Source of the DNA: VXLM01 sp965242665
Lineage (GTDB): Bacteria; Chloroflexota; Dehalococcoidia; Lucifugimonadales; VXLM01
Direction of reading: 5' to 3'
NCBI GenBank assembly: GCA_965242665.1
Contig: OZ251484.1
Coordinates: 992,001-1,056,000 of the forward strand
DNA: 64,000 nt
The position numbers and the translations under genes were made by a program. The first letter of the stretch is position 1; the number at the start of each line of letters is the position of its first letter. Below the pieces are notes generated by a model. It did not search any database. It saw nothing but the letters and a program-made list of their open reading frames with translations, and had not been told where the DNA came from. This document shows positions 8,814 through 17,668 of the stretch, one piece after another.

Positions 8814-9929
8814 GTGAACGGAGGCAGCTACCGGGTGGGAGTGATCGGATGCGGCCGGAAGGGGACGCAGCACGCGCGAGCTTGGAGTCTGGTACCTGGC
8901 GCGGAAGTCGCGGCAGGGGCGGATACGGACCCAGAGAACCTCAACTTGTTTCGGAGGCGCTTCGGGGTTCCTGTGTACAGGGACTACCGGGAGATGCTGC
9001 GCAAGGAACGCATCGACATAGCGGCGCCGATACTTCCGGTACGGGCCAACTACGAGGTCGTCATGGGCTGCGCGGAGTTCGATCTGCGCGGCATCTTGTG
9101 CGAGAAACCAATCACCGACAGCCTCCAGCACGCGGACGAGATGGTGGCGGCGTGCAGGGCAAGGGGGATCGCGTTTGGATGCGGCGATTTGGATCGAAAC
9201 TTGCCAGACTACCGCAAAGCAAAGGCGATCATAGACTCCGGAGAGATCGGGGATGTCGTTGCCATCGACATGTACTGCGGTTCCGGCAGAGAGTGGGACA
9301 TACAGGGATTAAGCATCGTGCGGCTGCTGGCTGGCGACGCAGAAGCAGCCTGGGTGATTGGATGGGTGAGCGGCGACCCATTCAGCGACCACGATCAGGG
9401 ACAAGCGGGGTATATTCGGTTCGCCAACGGCATCGAGGCGTTTCGATACACCAACGCGAACGCCAAGAACGGCATCGAGGCGCTCTGCACGAAGGGCTCG
9501 TTCTATACCGACTTCCTGCATCTCAAGATGTGGAAGATGGCGAATCCGGACGCAAGACCTAGCTGGGACAACCAAATGATAGAGATCGAGGGAGTCTTCC
9601 GAGAGGAGTCGCAGTACGCGGGAAGCGGGTCGCACGGCGAGGACGGATGGCGTTGGGCGGGGAACCGCAACATCGCTACGGTGCAGTCGATGCTGGACGC
9701 GATCGAGAGCGGCGCAGAGCCGATCGGGAGCGGGGAGAACTCGCACAAGTGTCTGGAGATCGCAATAGCTCTCCGGGAGTCGCATCGACGAGGCAAGATA
9801 CCAGTTCGGCTGCCATTGGATGACCGCAGTTCGAAGATCATTCCCCCCATGCCGCGCTGGCTGAACAAGAAGGAGACGATGTCCATCGAGAGTTACCGCG
9901 CTTCCATCGGCGATTGGAAGCGGGAATAG
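8814..9929 (+). CDS. Gfo/Idh/MocA family oxidoreductase
   Basis: This NAD(P)-dependent sugar- or inositol-type dehydrogenase family member begins with a Rossmann fold, VGVIGCGRKGTQHARAW, and has the family's CEKPITDS motif with the catalytic-region lysine near residue 100. The C-terminal half is the substrate and oligomer domain. The product is 371 residues from the GTG at 8814, which has AAGGAGG six bases upstream; the GTG at 8790 lies in front of that ribosome site and is rejected. The natural substrate cannot be read from the sequence. A distant relative is encoded at 29146-30180. Confidence 0.85.
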   Translation: MNGGSYRVGVIGCGRKGTQHARAWSLVPGAEVAAGADTDPENLNLFRRRFGVPVYRDYREMLRKERIDIAAPILPVRANYEVVMGCAEFDLRGILCEKPITDSLQHADEMVAACRARGIAFGCGDLDRNLPDYRKAKAIIDSGEIGDVVAIDMYCGSGREWDIQGLSIVRLLAGDAEAAWVIGWVSGDPFSDHDQGQAGYIRFANGIEAFRYTNANAKNGIEALCTKGSFYTDFLHLKMWKMANPDARPSWDNQMIEIEGVFREESQYAGSGSHGEDGWRWAGNRNIATVQSMLDAIESGAEPIGSGENSHKCLEIAIALRESHRRGKIPVRLPLDDRSSKIIPPMPRWLNKKETMSIESYRASIGDWKRE

Positions 9930-9932
9930 CGG

Positions 9933-12698
9933 TCAGCCGACGGGGCGTCCCGTGTAACGTTTGCCTGTTATGGACGGCTCCGCAGCCAAACTGCGACGGA
10001 TGGCGGACACCGTCTCCGCATCCACACCCAAGGCTTCGACGACCGCATCATCCAGAGCGCGCCGAGTCGGGCAATCGTCCATCGACGGCAGCGGCAGCAG
10101 CGCGTCCTTGGCGTGCGCGTCGTATGCCTTCACCAACCGCGCGACAGCGCCGTCTACAGCGGCAAAGTTAGGGATGACCAGATTTCGCAAGTCACGCATG
10201 GAGAATCCAGGATAGGACGGTACTTTGTTCGTCCGGTCCCCCAGCAGCGCCAAGACGCCAATTGACGAATTGACGTACACGCAGAGCGCTTTCTCCACGG
10301 CATCTGCAGGTTTGTCTCCTATATTGGCGGGTTTACAAGGCGTCCATAGGGAACCCAACGCGGGCATATTCAACCTTACGCCGAGTGTCCTGACCGTGTT
10401 GAGACGGACCCGCATCGGCAGCATCAGCGTGCCGCGCCGTTCCCAAAGGCTCTTTGCCTGCCGTTCCTTGCCCGGCTTGGGATCGATATACGTGTCGGTA
10501 CTGGCAGACATGGATTGGGTGACGTCGGTCTTGTGATGCCACAAAGCCGACATAGGTTCGATACCCGGCAAGGAAGAGCGGTTAAACGTGGTTCGTGCGC
10601 CAACGCCGTCCGGTCCAATTTCAGCAACCTTACCCAGAGCAACAGACTCGAAGAACCGGCCGTGTCTCATTGCATCGAACTGCTCACACAGGAATGGCGA
10701 GAGAAATTGCACCGCGCCCCAGTTTCCACCGTGGATTCGATACTCCGGCCAGTGTTGTATTGTGCCGTATTCCTTGCTCTTTACTGTGCCGTCTTCGACT
10801 GCCCAGGCTACTGCCAGCGCATCTGCGGGAGTCGACGGATTGCGTGCCAGATTGACCACGCGCGTCGGCGGCTTCGGCTTCCTCCTATCCGCCCACCTGC
10901 GAAAGACGATCAGCATCTCGCCAATACTGGTATTCTCGGAAAAGTAAATGCGCTCTGGGTCGTGAGATGTGACGATGGTCTCGACATGATAGCGCTGCGC
11001 CAGCATCTTTCGCATTTCTGCGGTCGAATAATTCGTCGCGCCTACCAACGGGAGAATAACCGCAATGCTCGCGGAATCGCGCTTGATGAGAAAGTCGGCG
11101 AGTGTAAGAAATGCGCCGCCGCTATGCGACAGATGCACCGGCTTCTTGGAGAACAATTCTTTCTCTCGATCCTTGAGCTTCTGCTCTTCCTCCGCGCTGA
11201 ATTGGTCATGGCGCAGATCGGAGCGCGTAAACGGCGGATTCATGATAACAAGATCCGCGGAGTCGGGATGCGCCATATCGTCCCCAGCGTCTACCTGAGA
11301 GAACGCCTGCCCCCCGTTCGGCCAGGGGATGAGCTTCGGCTGCTGATCGAGGAACTCCAATGAACCCAGGAACGTTTGCCCATCGTCGTCCACGCCGAGG
11401 AACGCCCGCCCGATCTTCATGTTGCGGAAGCGCGTCGTTGGAGAGAGCAGCCCGAGCGTGGTCGCCGCCATGTGGGTGGCGGTAAGGTTCACGTCGTACC
11501 CGCAGAGTACTTGCTCGATGAGCGCGCTTGCAACGGATTCGTCGTCCCGATAGTCAGGAGAGAGCTCTCGGATACGCTCTGCAGCAGCCATGAGCAGCGT
11601 CCCAGTCCCGCAGGCGGGGTCGATGATTCGCAGCCGTGCGATGGCGTCTGGGTCGGTCCAGTCACACATGTCCTTGCGTATCGCCAGGGCGGCAAGCAAG
11701 GTTGCGGCGGCCGTAGTGGTATAGAACGAACCGTCGTAGCGGGCGGTATCCAACACCGTATGGAAGATCCGACCGAGCAAATCATGCCGCAGACCTGCGA
11801 TTTTGGCGGAGACGACGAGAGCGGCCCTGGCGGTCTCGCGGACGGCATCTGCGAACGCGGGATCTGGAGGACATGCGCGAAGGGCGGCCCTGGCGGTTTG
11901 GAAGATCGGTTTGTAGTCGAGGGCGAGGATTAGAGTCCAAGCGTCTATGAATGCGGAGAGAGGGTCGTCTGCGTCCGTGCAGTCGCGTGCGGTCATAGGG
12001 GGCCAATCGTCCGCAAACGGCCCGGGCGGATCTTGGCGGTTGTCCTGTTCTGGGCGGAGGGCGTTCAAGTAGATGTCCAACCGTGAATGGAACATGACGG
12101 CGGTTGCAAGTACGAGGAGAGTGCGCTTGGCAGCGCGGTTCCACGTCGGGCGTGCGCGGCGGCGTCCGGAGGTATGCGGAGGGCTGCTGTCTGGGGGCAG
12201 GTCGAGCTTTTGTGCGAGGATGCTCTTTTGGCCGTCGCCAAGTCTTCTGACGGCTCCATCGAGGCTTACAGACAGGGCGGCTGCGGCGTAGTCGGGGTTC
12301 CCCAGTTGGGCGGGCATGAGGCGAATCACGGAGGCAAGTTGGTCGATGCTGCCGAAGGTCCAATCCGTCCGGTCGTCGGCGCCGTCGCGGGCAGTCCACG
12401 CCAGACGGGCGTGGGGGAGAGACTCGCGAGTAGTATCGTCTGGGTAGCAGACGGCGACCGCGCATTGTGCGAGGCCTTGCTGTAGGCGGGCGTCGGCGTC
12501 GCGGAGGGATTCCGCGCGTTTGGCGGCGCTCTGTCCGTGTTCGGCCTCCACGGCGATCGTCACCGGGCCGACGCGAACCTCCACATCGACGCGGAGCGCG
12601 CGGGGGTGCATGACTTCGGGTTTCGCGTCGAGAGCGCGCTTCCGCAGTTCATCCGCCAATTGGACGTTTAGGGTGCCTTCGTGTTCTCTCGGAGTCAA
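9933..12698 (-). CDS. N6-adenine DNA methyltransferase with extra N-terminal domain
   Basis: The 921-residue protein has a class I methyltransferase core: SAM motif I IIDPACGTGTLLMAAAERI near 358-372 and the catalytic motif IV NPPF at 487-490, followed by a long C-terminal part that could recognise the target. Residues 35-90 contain RVDVEVRVGPVTIAVEAE, an acidic and hydrophobic pattern reminiscent of PD-(D/E)xK nucleases (D38, E51, E53). That would make it a single-chain type IIG-like restriction-modification protein; this part is inference. The TTG start overlaps the glnS stop (TTGA) and has AAAGGAAA upstream, so it is coupled to glnS. No separate restriction subunit is next to it. Confidence 0.78.
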   Translation of the reverse strand: MTPREHEGTLNVQLADELRKRALDAKPEVMHPRALRVDVEVRVGPVTIAVEAEHGQSAAKRAESLRDADARLQQGLAQCAVAVCYPDDTTRESLPHARLAWTARDGADDRTDWTFGSIDQLASVIRLMPAQLGNPDYAAAALSVSLDGAVRRLGDGQKSILAQKLDLPPDSSPPHTSGRRRARPTWNRAAKRTLLVLATAVMFHSRLDIYLNALRPEQDNRQDPPGPFADDWPPMTARDCTDADDPLSAFIDAWTLILALDYKPIFQTARAALRACPPDPAFADAVRETARAALVVSAKIAGLRHDLLGRIFHTVLDTARYDGSFYTTTAAATLLAALAIRKDMCDWTDPDAIARLRIIDPACGTGTLLMAAAERIRELSPDYRDDESVASALIEQVLCGYDVNLTATHMAATTLGLLSPTTRFRNMKIGRAFLGVDDDGQTFLGSLEFLDQQPKLIPWPNGGQAFSQVDAGDDMAHPDSADLVIMNPPFTRSDLRHDQFSAEEEQKLKDREKELFSKKPVHLSHSGGAFLTLADFLIKRDSASIAVILPLVGATNYSTAEMRKMLAQRYHVETIVTSHDPERIYFSENTSIGEMLIVFRRWADRRKPKPPTRVVNLARNPSTPADALAVAWAVEDGTVKSKEYGTIQHWPEYRIHGGNWGAVQFLSPFLCEQFDAMRHGRFFESVALGKVAEIGPDGVGARTTFNRSSLPGIEPMSALWHHKTDVTQSMSASTDTYIDPKPGKERQAKSLWERRGTLMLPMRVRLNTVRTLGVRLNMPALGSLWTPCKPANIGDKPADAVEKALCVYVNSSIGVLALLGDRTNKVPSYPGFSMRDLRNLVIPNFAAVDGAVARLVKAYDAHAKDALLPLPSMDDCPTRRALDDAVVEALGVDAETVSAIRRSLAAEPSITGKRYTGRPVG

Positions 12699-14374
12699 CC
12701 AGATTTCCTTTCTCCGGCAGCGACCTTCTTCCAGGAGTCTCGGAGAGTAACTGTGCGATTGAAGACGATCGCGCCCGGCTTGGAATCGGGGTCAACTGCG
12801 AAGTAGCCGAGCCGCTCGAACTGGAATCGATGGCCGGGGCTGACGTCCGCAAGGCTAGGTTCGATCTTGGCGTTCGAGACGACCTCCAACGAGCGTGGGT
12901 TGAGCGTGGCCATGAAGTCGTCGTCATCGTCGGGGCGCTCGGAGGTGAAGAGGTGGTCGTACAAGCGCACTTCGGCCTCGGCGGCGTGCTGTGCAGATAC
13001 CCAATGGATGGTTCCGCGGACTCTGCGGCCGTCGGGAGCTTGGCCGCCGCGCGTCTGAGGATCGTAGGTGCAGCGCAATTCGACGATCGCGCCGTTCTCG
13101 TCCGTGACCACGTCTGTGCAGGTGACCAAGTAGCCGTATCGAAGGCGTACCTCTCGGCCGGGCGCCAGTCGAAAGAACTTCTTTGGAGGGTTCAACATGA
13201 AGTCATCGCGCTCGATATACAATTCCCGGGAGAAAGGCAACTTGCGAGTGCCAGCGGACGGATCTTCAGGGTTGTTTCCTGCGTCGAGTTCTTCAATCTG
13301 CCCGCGGGGGTAGTTTTCGATGACGACCTTGAGTGGATTCAGGACGGCCAGAGCGCGGGGGGCGGAGAGGTTCAGGTCTTCTCGGACGGCGTGCTCCAAC
13401 ATGCCAATGTCGATGACATTCTGGCGCTTTGCTACACCGACCCGCTCGCAGAATTTGCGTATTGCGCCCGGGGTGTAGCCGCGCCTTCTCATCCCTGCAA
13501 GCGTGGGCATACGGGGATCGTCCCAGCCAGGGACATGTCCTTCCTGCACCAGCTGGACGAGCTTGCGCTTGCTCAAGACGGTATTGCTGAGATTCAATCG
13601 GGCGAATTCAATCTGCTGGGGGTGGTATTCGTCCAGCGAGTCGAGGAACCAGTCGTAGAGCGGTCGATGGTCCTCGTACTCCATCGTGCAGATGGAGTGG
13701 GTAACTCCTTCGATGGAGTCGCACTGTCCGTGCGCGAAGTCGTACATTGGGTAGATCACCCACTCCTCGCCGGTTCGATGGTGCGGCGTCTTGAGGATAC
13801 GGTAGAGGACGGGGTCGCGCATGTTGATGTTGCCGGACGCCATGTCGATTTTGGCGCGCAGCACCTTCGTTCCCTCTTCAAACTCTCCGTTCTTCATGCC
13901 TCGAAAGAGCGCAAGGTTGTCCTCCACTGATCTATCTCGAAACGGGCTCTCGACTCCGGGCTCGGTGAGGGTGCCTCGGTATTTGCGAATCTGCTCCTGG
14001 TTGAGGTCGTCGACGTATGCTCTACCCTTCTTGATGAGGTCGACCGCGAATTGGTGCAGTTTGTCGAAGTGGTCGGAGGCGAAATACAGGTGCTCCCCCC
14101 AGTCCCATCCGAGCCAGCGAACGTCATCGAGGATGCCTTCGACGTACTCTTCTTCCTCCTTGGCGGGATTGGTGTCGTCGAAACGCATGTGACAGCGACC
14201 GCCGTATTTTTCCGCAAGGCCGAAGTTGAGGCACATGGCCTTCGCGTGGCCGATATGGAGGTACCCGTTGGGCTCGGGAGGGAAACGCGTGACGACCTCG
14301 CCGCCAAAGCGGGACGTGCGGTTGTGTTCGTCGATGACGCTCTCGATGAAGTTTGCCGGTTGGGTATCAGCCAT
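12695..14374 (-). CDS. glnS: Glutaminyl-tRNA synthetase
   Basis: This class I synthetase charges tRNA-Gln directly. Seen: FPPEPNGYLHIGHAKAMCLNFGLA with the HIGH motif (given here only as family landmark), RFDDTNPAKE, a KMSKS-type loop VLSKRKL, and the C-terminal beta-barrel anticodon domain. At 559 residues it is a normal bacterial GlnRS. Its start overlaps the stop of the small antitoxin gene and its stop overlaps the methyltransferase start, so four genes form one overlapping unit. Direct GlnRS is less universal than the GatCAB route, so the gene may have been acquired; the sequence alone does not show this. Confidence 0.95.
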   Translation of the reverse strand: MADTQPANFIESVIDEHNRTSRFGGEVVTRFPPEPNGYLHIGHAKAMCLNFGLAEKYGGRCHMRFDDTNPAKEEEEYVEGILDDVRWLGWDWGEHLYFASDHFDKLHQFAVDLIKKGRAYVDDLNQEQIRKYRGTLTEPGVESPFRDRSVEDNLALFRGMKNGEFEEGTKVLRAKIDMASGNINMRDPVLYRILKTPHHRTGEEWVIYPMYDFAHGQCDSIEGVTHSICTMEYEDHRPLYDWFLDSLDEYHPQQIEFARLNLSNTVLSKRKLVQLVQEGHVPGWDDPRMPTLAGMRRRGYTPGAIRKFCERVGVAKRQNVIDIGMLEHAVREDLNLSAPRALAVLNPLKVVIENYPRGQIEELDAGNNPEDPSAGTRKLPFSRELYIERDDFMLNPPKKFFRLAPGREVRLRYGYLVTCTDVVTDENGAIVELRCTYDPQTRGGQAPDGRRVRGTIHWVSAQHAAEAEVRLYDHLFTSERPDDDDDFMATLNPRSLEVVSNAKIEPSLADVSPGHRFQFERLGYFAVDPDSKPGAIVFNRTVTLRDSWKKVAAGERKSG

Positions 14375-14591
14375 ACCGCTCGCGCCCCTCGCGAATCATG
14401 CGGACGATCTCGTCGGTCGTCACGCTGATATTGACACCCTCGACATCCAGAGGCGATGCTTCAGAAGACTCCGGCTGCAAGACGAATGACTGCCCGTCCT
14501 TCCGGCGGATTCGGACTGCTCCGTCTCTCTGGGCCGCCTCCAAGAGAGAGGCGAGATTCTGTCGTGCTTCCGAATAGGTATATACTCTCAT
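14367..14591 (-). CDS. Phd/YefM-type antitoxin
   Basis: The 74-residue product begins MRVYTYSEARQNLASLLEAA and continues VRIRRKDGQSFVLQP, the DNA-binding Phd/YefM N-terminal fold. The acidic C terminus would wrap the toxin. It overlaps the PIN toxin gene by four bases upstream and glnS by eight bases downstream. Here the antitoxin is the second gene, the reverse of the usual vapBC or phd-doc order. Such antitoxins bind their own operator; a perfect palindrome lies in front of the toxin gene. Confidence 0.85.
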   Translation of the reverse strand: MRVYTYSEARQNLASLLEAAQRDGAVRIRRKDGQSFVLQPESSEASPLDVEGVNISVTTDEIVRMIREGRERYG

Positions 14592-14986
14592 CCGGTGACC
14601 TCCAGGACTCTCACGCCGACCGCCGGCGCGGCGGCGGCAAGCTTCTTGTCTAACGTAAGCAGGGGTGAACGCAGATTCAGCGCACAGGCGAGAACATACG
14701 CGTCGTACCCGTACATATCGAGGCGATCCGACAACTCCAGAGATTGGCCAAGATCGACATCGATGAACCGAAATACGATCCGCTCGTAGCTCTTGATGGC
14801 CTCCTTGGCCTGGCTCAGGCTGATCCGTCTGCGTTTGAACATCGCAGAAAAGGCGTTGCCTACTTCCCAATGGACGGAGGCAGGAGCTATTAGGTTGGCC
14901 CCGAGTGTATGCTCGACGATAGACGGCTTTTCAGGCTCGTTCGCTATGACGGCTATCACCGCAGATGTGTCTATGACTATGTCCAT
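14588..14986 (-). CDS. VapC-like PIN-domain toxin
   Basis: The 132-residue PIN-domain ribonuclease begins MDIVIDTSAVIAVIANEPE with the first catalytic Asp. It keeps HWEVGNAF (acidic residue 2), YGYDAYVLACAL (Asp 3) and LLTLDKKL (Asp 4), so the metal site looks intact. Such toxins cleave tRNA or rRNA and are held inactive by a partner antitoxin. The start at 14986 is preferred over an in-frame codon at 15001 because the latter lies inside the palindromic operator. The gene heads the toxin-antitoxin-glnS-methyltransferase string. Confidence 0.88.
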   Translation of the reverse strand: MDIVIDTSAVIAVIANEPEKPSIVEHTLGANLIAPASVHWEVGNAFSAMFKRRRISLSQAKEAIKSYERIVFRFIDVDLGQSLELSDRLDMYGYDAYVLACALNLRSPLLTLDKKLAAAAPAVGVRVLEVTG

Positions 14987-14994
14987 ACTGGAAT

Positions 14995-15008
14995 TGTACA
15001 ATTGTACA
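14995..15008. promoter_or_regulatory. Perfect 14-bp palindrome upstream of the toxin gene
   Basis: TGTACAATTGTACA is a perfect palindrome that starts eight bases upstream of the toxin ATG. The position suits an autoregulatory operator bound by the antitoxin or the toxin-antitoxin complex. Confidence 0.6.
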
Positions 15009-15046
15009 TCTCGCGTGTCAAGCTACGGCCAAAAGGTTGCGATGGA

Positions 15047-15829
15047 CTACACCAGCGCACTCAGGATCAAGTGTTGGCACCAGTCGTCGTCATCGTTGAT
15101 GAAGGCGTGCCGAGTGTTGGGAGGAATGTAGACGCAATCTCCTTCGCGCACGTCATACGTTTCGTCGCCGAGCAGCATCTTGCCTCGCCCGTAGGTGAAG
15201 ACGTACACCTGCTCCTTGCCGACGTGCTCGTGCGGTCCTTCTTCTTGGCCGCCAGGCATCATGTGCATCGTGAGCCCGTGAAAGCCTTCAAGGGGAGCTT
15301 GTTCATAGGTGCGGTTGGGAAAGCGCGCTTTCTCGGCCAGGATCGACCAGCCGACCGCGCCATGGCTCATGTGCGGGGGGCCTGCGCGCCAATTGCGGAT
15401 GACCGGATCAGTCCGCCCCCGGTCGATGCTGCCATGGGAATGCTCCGAAGCCCAGTGCGGGATCGCGCTAATGACGTAGTGCTCGATGAACTCGTCGCTG
15501 TCGTTGATGATGGAGTGGACGGTTCGAGCTGGTATGTAGACAGCATCCCCTTCTCTAACATCAAAGGTTTCGTTGCCTAGCTGCACTTGCCCCGATCCAT
15601 CCACGATATAGTACACATGCTCTTTTGCCGCATGGGTATGTGGCGGCTCGGCCTTCGTCGGTTGGAGCAGGCGGTAGGTGATTCCGTGTATGCCAGTGAG
15701 CGGAGCCTCCTCGTAGGTACGGCTGGGGTTGATGCCTGCCTGTGTCATCACCTTCCACCCCACCGCGCCGTGGCTATTCGCGGGGTCCTGATCGCGCCAG
15801 TTGCGGATGACTGGTTGGAACGAGTGCAT
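15047..15829 (-). CDS. Bicupin protein with internally duplicated cupin domain
   Basis: The protein (260 residues) is two similar cupin halves. The first starts PVIRNWRDQDPANSHGAVGW and the second PVIRNWRAGPPHMSHGAVGW. Each has a metal-binding cupin motif: PPHTHAAKEHVYYIVDGSG in the first and GPHEHVGKEQVYVFTYGRG in the second, followed by DVREGDaVYIPartvH-type second motifs. This points to an internal tandem duplication, with both metal sites apparently intact. The substrate is unknown; related cupins are dioxygenases, isomerases or binding proteins. The ATG at 15829 is chosen because GAGGTG sits eight to nine bases upstream; the GTG at 15841 lies inside that site. Confidence 0.8.
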   Translation of the reverse strand: MHSFQPVIRNWRDQDPANSHGAVGWKVMTQAGINPSRTYEEAPLTGIHGITYRLLQPTKAEPPHTHAAKEHVYYIVDGSGQVQLGNETFDVREGDAVYIPARTVHSIINDSDEFIEHYVISAIPHWASEHSHGSIDRGRTDPVIRNWRAGPPHMSHGAVGWSILAEKARFPNRTYEQAPLEGFHGLTMHMMPGGQEEGPHEHVGKEQVYVFTYGRGKMLLGDETYDVREGDCVYIPPNTRHAFINDDDDWCQHLILSALV

Positions 15830-15899
15830 ATTTTGCTTCACCTCAAGTCAAAGTTGTTCGGGAAATTGTACACCAGAGAGACATAGCGCGGAGGATGGA

Positions 15900-17639
15900 T
15901 CAGAATGGGCGGTAGCGATTCGCGATCGGCATTCGGCGGTCGCGTCCAAAATTGCGGGGAGTGATCTTGATGCCGGGCGGGGCCTGCCGGCGCTTGTACT
16001 CGTTGCGGTCGACGAGAACTATGACATCTCTAACGGTTTGCTCATCGAAGCCAGCCTCGACGATATCCTCGAAACTGCGGTCGTCCTCGACGTATGCCTT
16101 GAGTATTCGGTCGAGCACGTCATATGGGGGGAGGGAGTCTTGGTCGGTCTGGTCGATTCTTAGCTCTGCGCTGGGCGGTTTGGTTAGGACAGCATCAGGT
16201 ATAACGGCGATGCCGTCTCGCTCGTTTCGGTACCTGCACAGGTCATAGACGAGGGTCTTATGCACATCCTTTAAGACGGCGTACCCGCCGGCCATGTCAC
16301 CGTAGATCGTCGCATATCCAACCGCCAACTCGCTCTTATTTCCAGTGGTGAGGACCAGCCAACCGCGCTTGTTGGACATTGCCATTACCAAGACGCCACG
16401 GATGCGGGATTGGATATTCTCCTCGGTCAGGTCAGGGGGCAGTCCATTGAAGTGGGGTTCGAGGGTATCGAGCGCCGCGGAAAATACTTCCTCTATGGAG
16501 GCGATCATCAACTCGATGCCAAGGTTCTGAGCCAGCTCTTGGGCATCGAGGATACTCCCTTCGGACGAGTAGCGGGACGGCATCGAAAGGCCGCAGACGT
16601 TATCCGGTCCAAGGGCGTCGACGGCAATCGCAGCGACGAGGCTGGAGTCGACTCCTCCGGAGAGGGCAACGAGCGCCTTCGAGAAGTCCGACTTCAAAAC
16701 ATAGTCTCGTGTTCCGGTGACCAGCGCGGCATATATCTCGCCTATCCGATCGTATCTCTTCGGAGAGCGGGCCGATAAGGGTCGCTTGTCTGCTTGAAAC
16801 TTGTCCGACACGTCAACGACGCGCGCAGTTCCAATCATGGTGGACATTTCCTTGCGGGATCGATTATCGCGGGCACGAGTACGGAACACAGCATCGAGAT
16901 CCAAGTCCGCCACCACGAGATCTTCCTCGAACTGGCTCCCGCGCGCCACCGCCTGACCAAGCGGATCGAAGACAACGCTCGCGCCGTCGAAGACGAGCTC
17001 ATCCTGCCCACCGACGAGGTTGAGGTATGCGACGTACAGTTCGTTATCGGACGCACGCGTGGACAGCATGTTCTCGCGCCACGCAGTCTTCCCAGAATGG
17101 AAGGGGGAAGCGCTGATGTTGACGATAACCTCCGCCCCGGCGGAACGCTGAACGACCGTGGGGCCGACTGCCTGCCATATATCCTCACACACGTTCACAC
17201 CAACTCGAACACCGCATATCACGAACACCGCACACTCTCCGCCAGCTTCGAAGTAACGCTCCTCATCGAAAACGCCGTAGTTGGGCAAGTGCATCTTGTG
17301 ATAGACGCCGACGACCTTGCCGTCGTTGGCCACCGCAGCGGCGTTATAGACATCAGGATCGGAGTCCACGAATCCGAATATCGACACGATCTCCGTGGAC
17401 GCTGCGGCTATTTCGAGAGCCCTCACCTTGTTATCGTCGATGAACTGACGCTTGAACAGCAGGTCCTCAGGAGGATAGCCCGTAACCGCGAGTTCGGGAA
17501 AGGCTACTACGTCTGCCCCGAGGTCGCGGGCCTGCCCCATGTAGTCGACGATCTTGGCGGCATTGCCGTCGAGGTCACCGACGGTGGTATTGATCTGCGC
17601 TAGGGCGATGCGGAATCTGCGCCCCGCTTGGAGAATCAT
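15900..17639 (-). CDS. nadE: Glutamine-dependent NAD+ synthase
   Basis: This 579-residue, two-domain enzyme makes NAD+ from deamido-NAD+, ATP and ammonia released from glutamine. The N-terminal nitrilase-fold glutaminase has its triad as E49 (FPELAVTGYPPED), K115 (YHKMHLPNYGVFDE) and C151 (NVCEDIW). The C-terminal synthetase has the PP-loop ALSGGVDSSLVAAIA and TTGNKSELAVGYATIYGDMAGGY split across its ATP and NaAD sites. It lies 29 bases downstream of the aminotransferase on the same strand. No strong ribosome site is visible. Confidence 0.95.
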   Translation of the reverse strand: MILQAGRRFRIALAQINTTVGDLDGNAAKIVDYMGQARDLGADVVAFPELAVTGYPPEDLLFKRQFIDDNKVRALEIAAASTEIVSIFGFVDSDPDVYNAAAVANDGKVVGVYHKMHLPNYGVFDEERYFEAGGECAVFVICGVRVGVNVCEDIWQAVGPTVVQRSAGAEVIVNISASPFHSGKTAWRENMLSTRASDNELYVAYLNLVGGQDELVFDGASVVFDPLGQAVARGSQFEEDLVVADLDLDAVFRTRARDNRSRKEMSTMIGTARVVDVSDKFQADKRPLSARSPKRYDRIGEIYAALVTGTRDYVLKSDFSKALVALSGGVDSSLVAAIAVDALGPDNVCGLSMPSRYSSEGSILDAQELAQNLGIELMIASIEEVFSAALDTLEPHFNGLPPDLTEENIQSRIRGVLVMAMSNKRGWLVLTTGNKSELAVGYATIYGDMAGGYAVLKDVHKTLVYDLCRYRNERDGIAVIPDAVLTKPPSAELRIDQTDQDSLPPYDVLDRILKAYVEDDRSFEDIVEAGFDEQTVRDVIVLVDRNEYKRRQAPPGIKITPRNFGRDRRMPIANRYRPF

Positions 17640-17668
17640 ATTGACGTTTCTCTTGTTTGGAGTGACGA

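Noticed and set aside
8680..8817. 45-codon frame before the Gfo/Idh gene, overlapping its start
   Set aside because: It has a plausible ribosome site but random-looking residues; the same bases look more like leader sequence.
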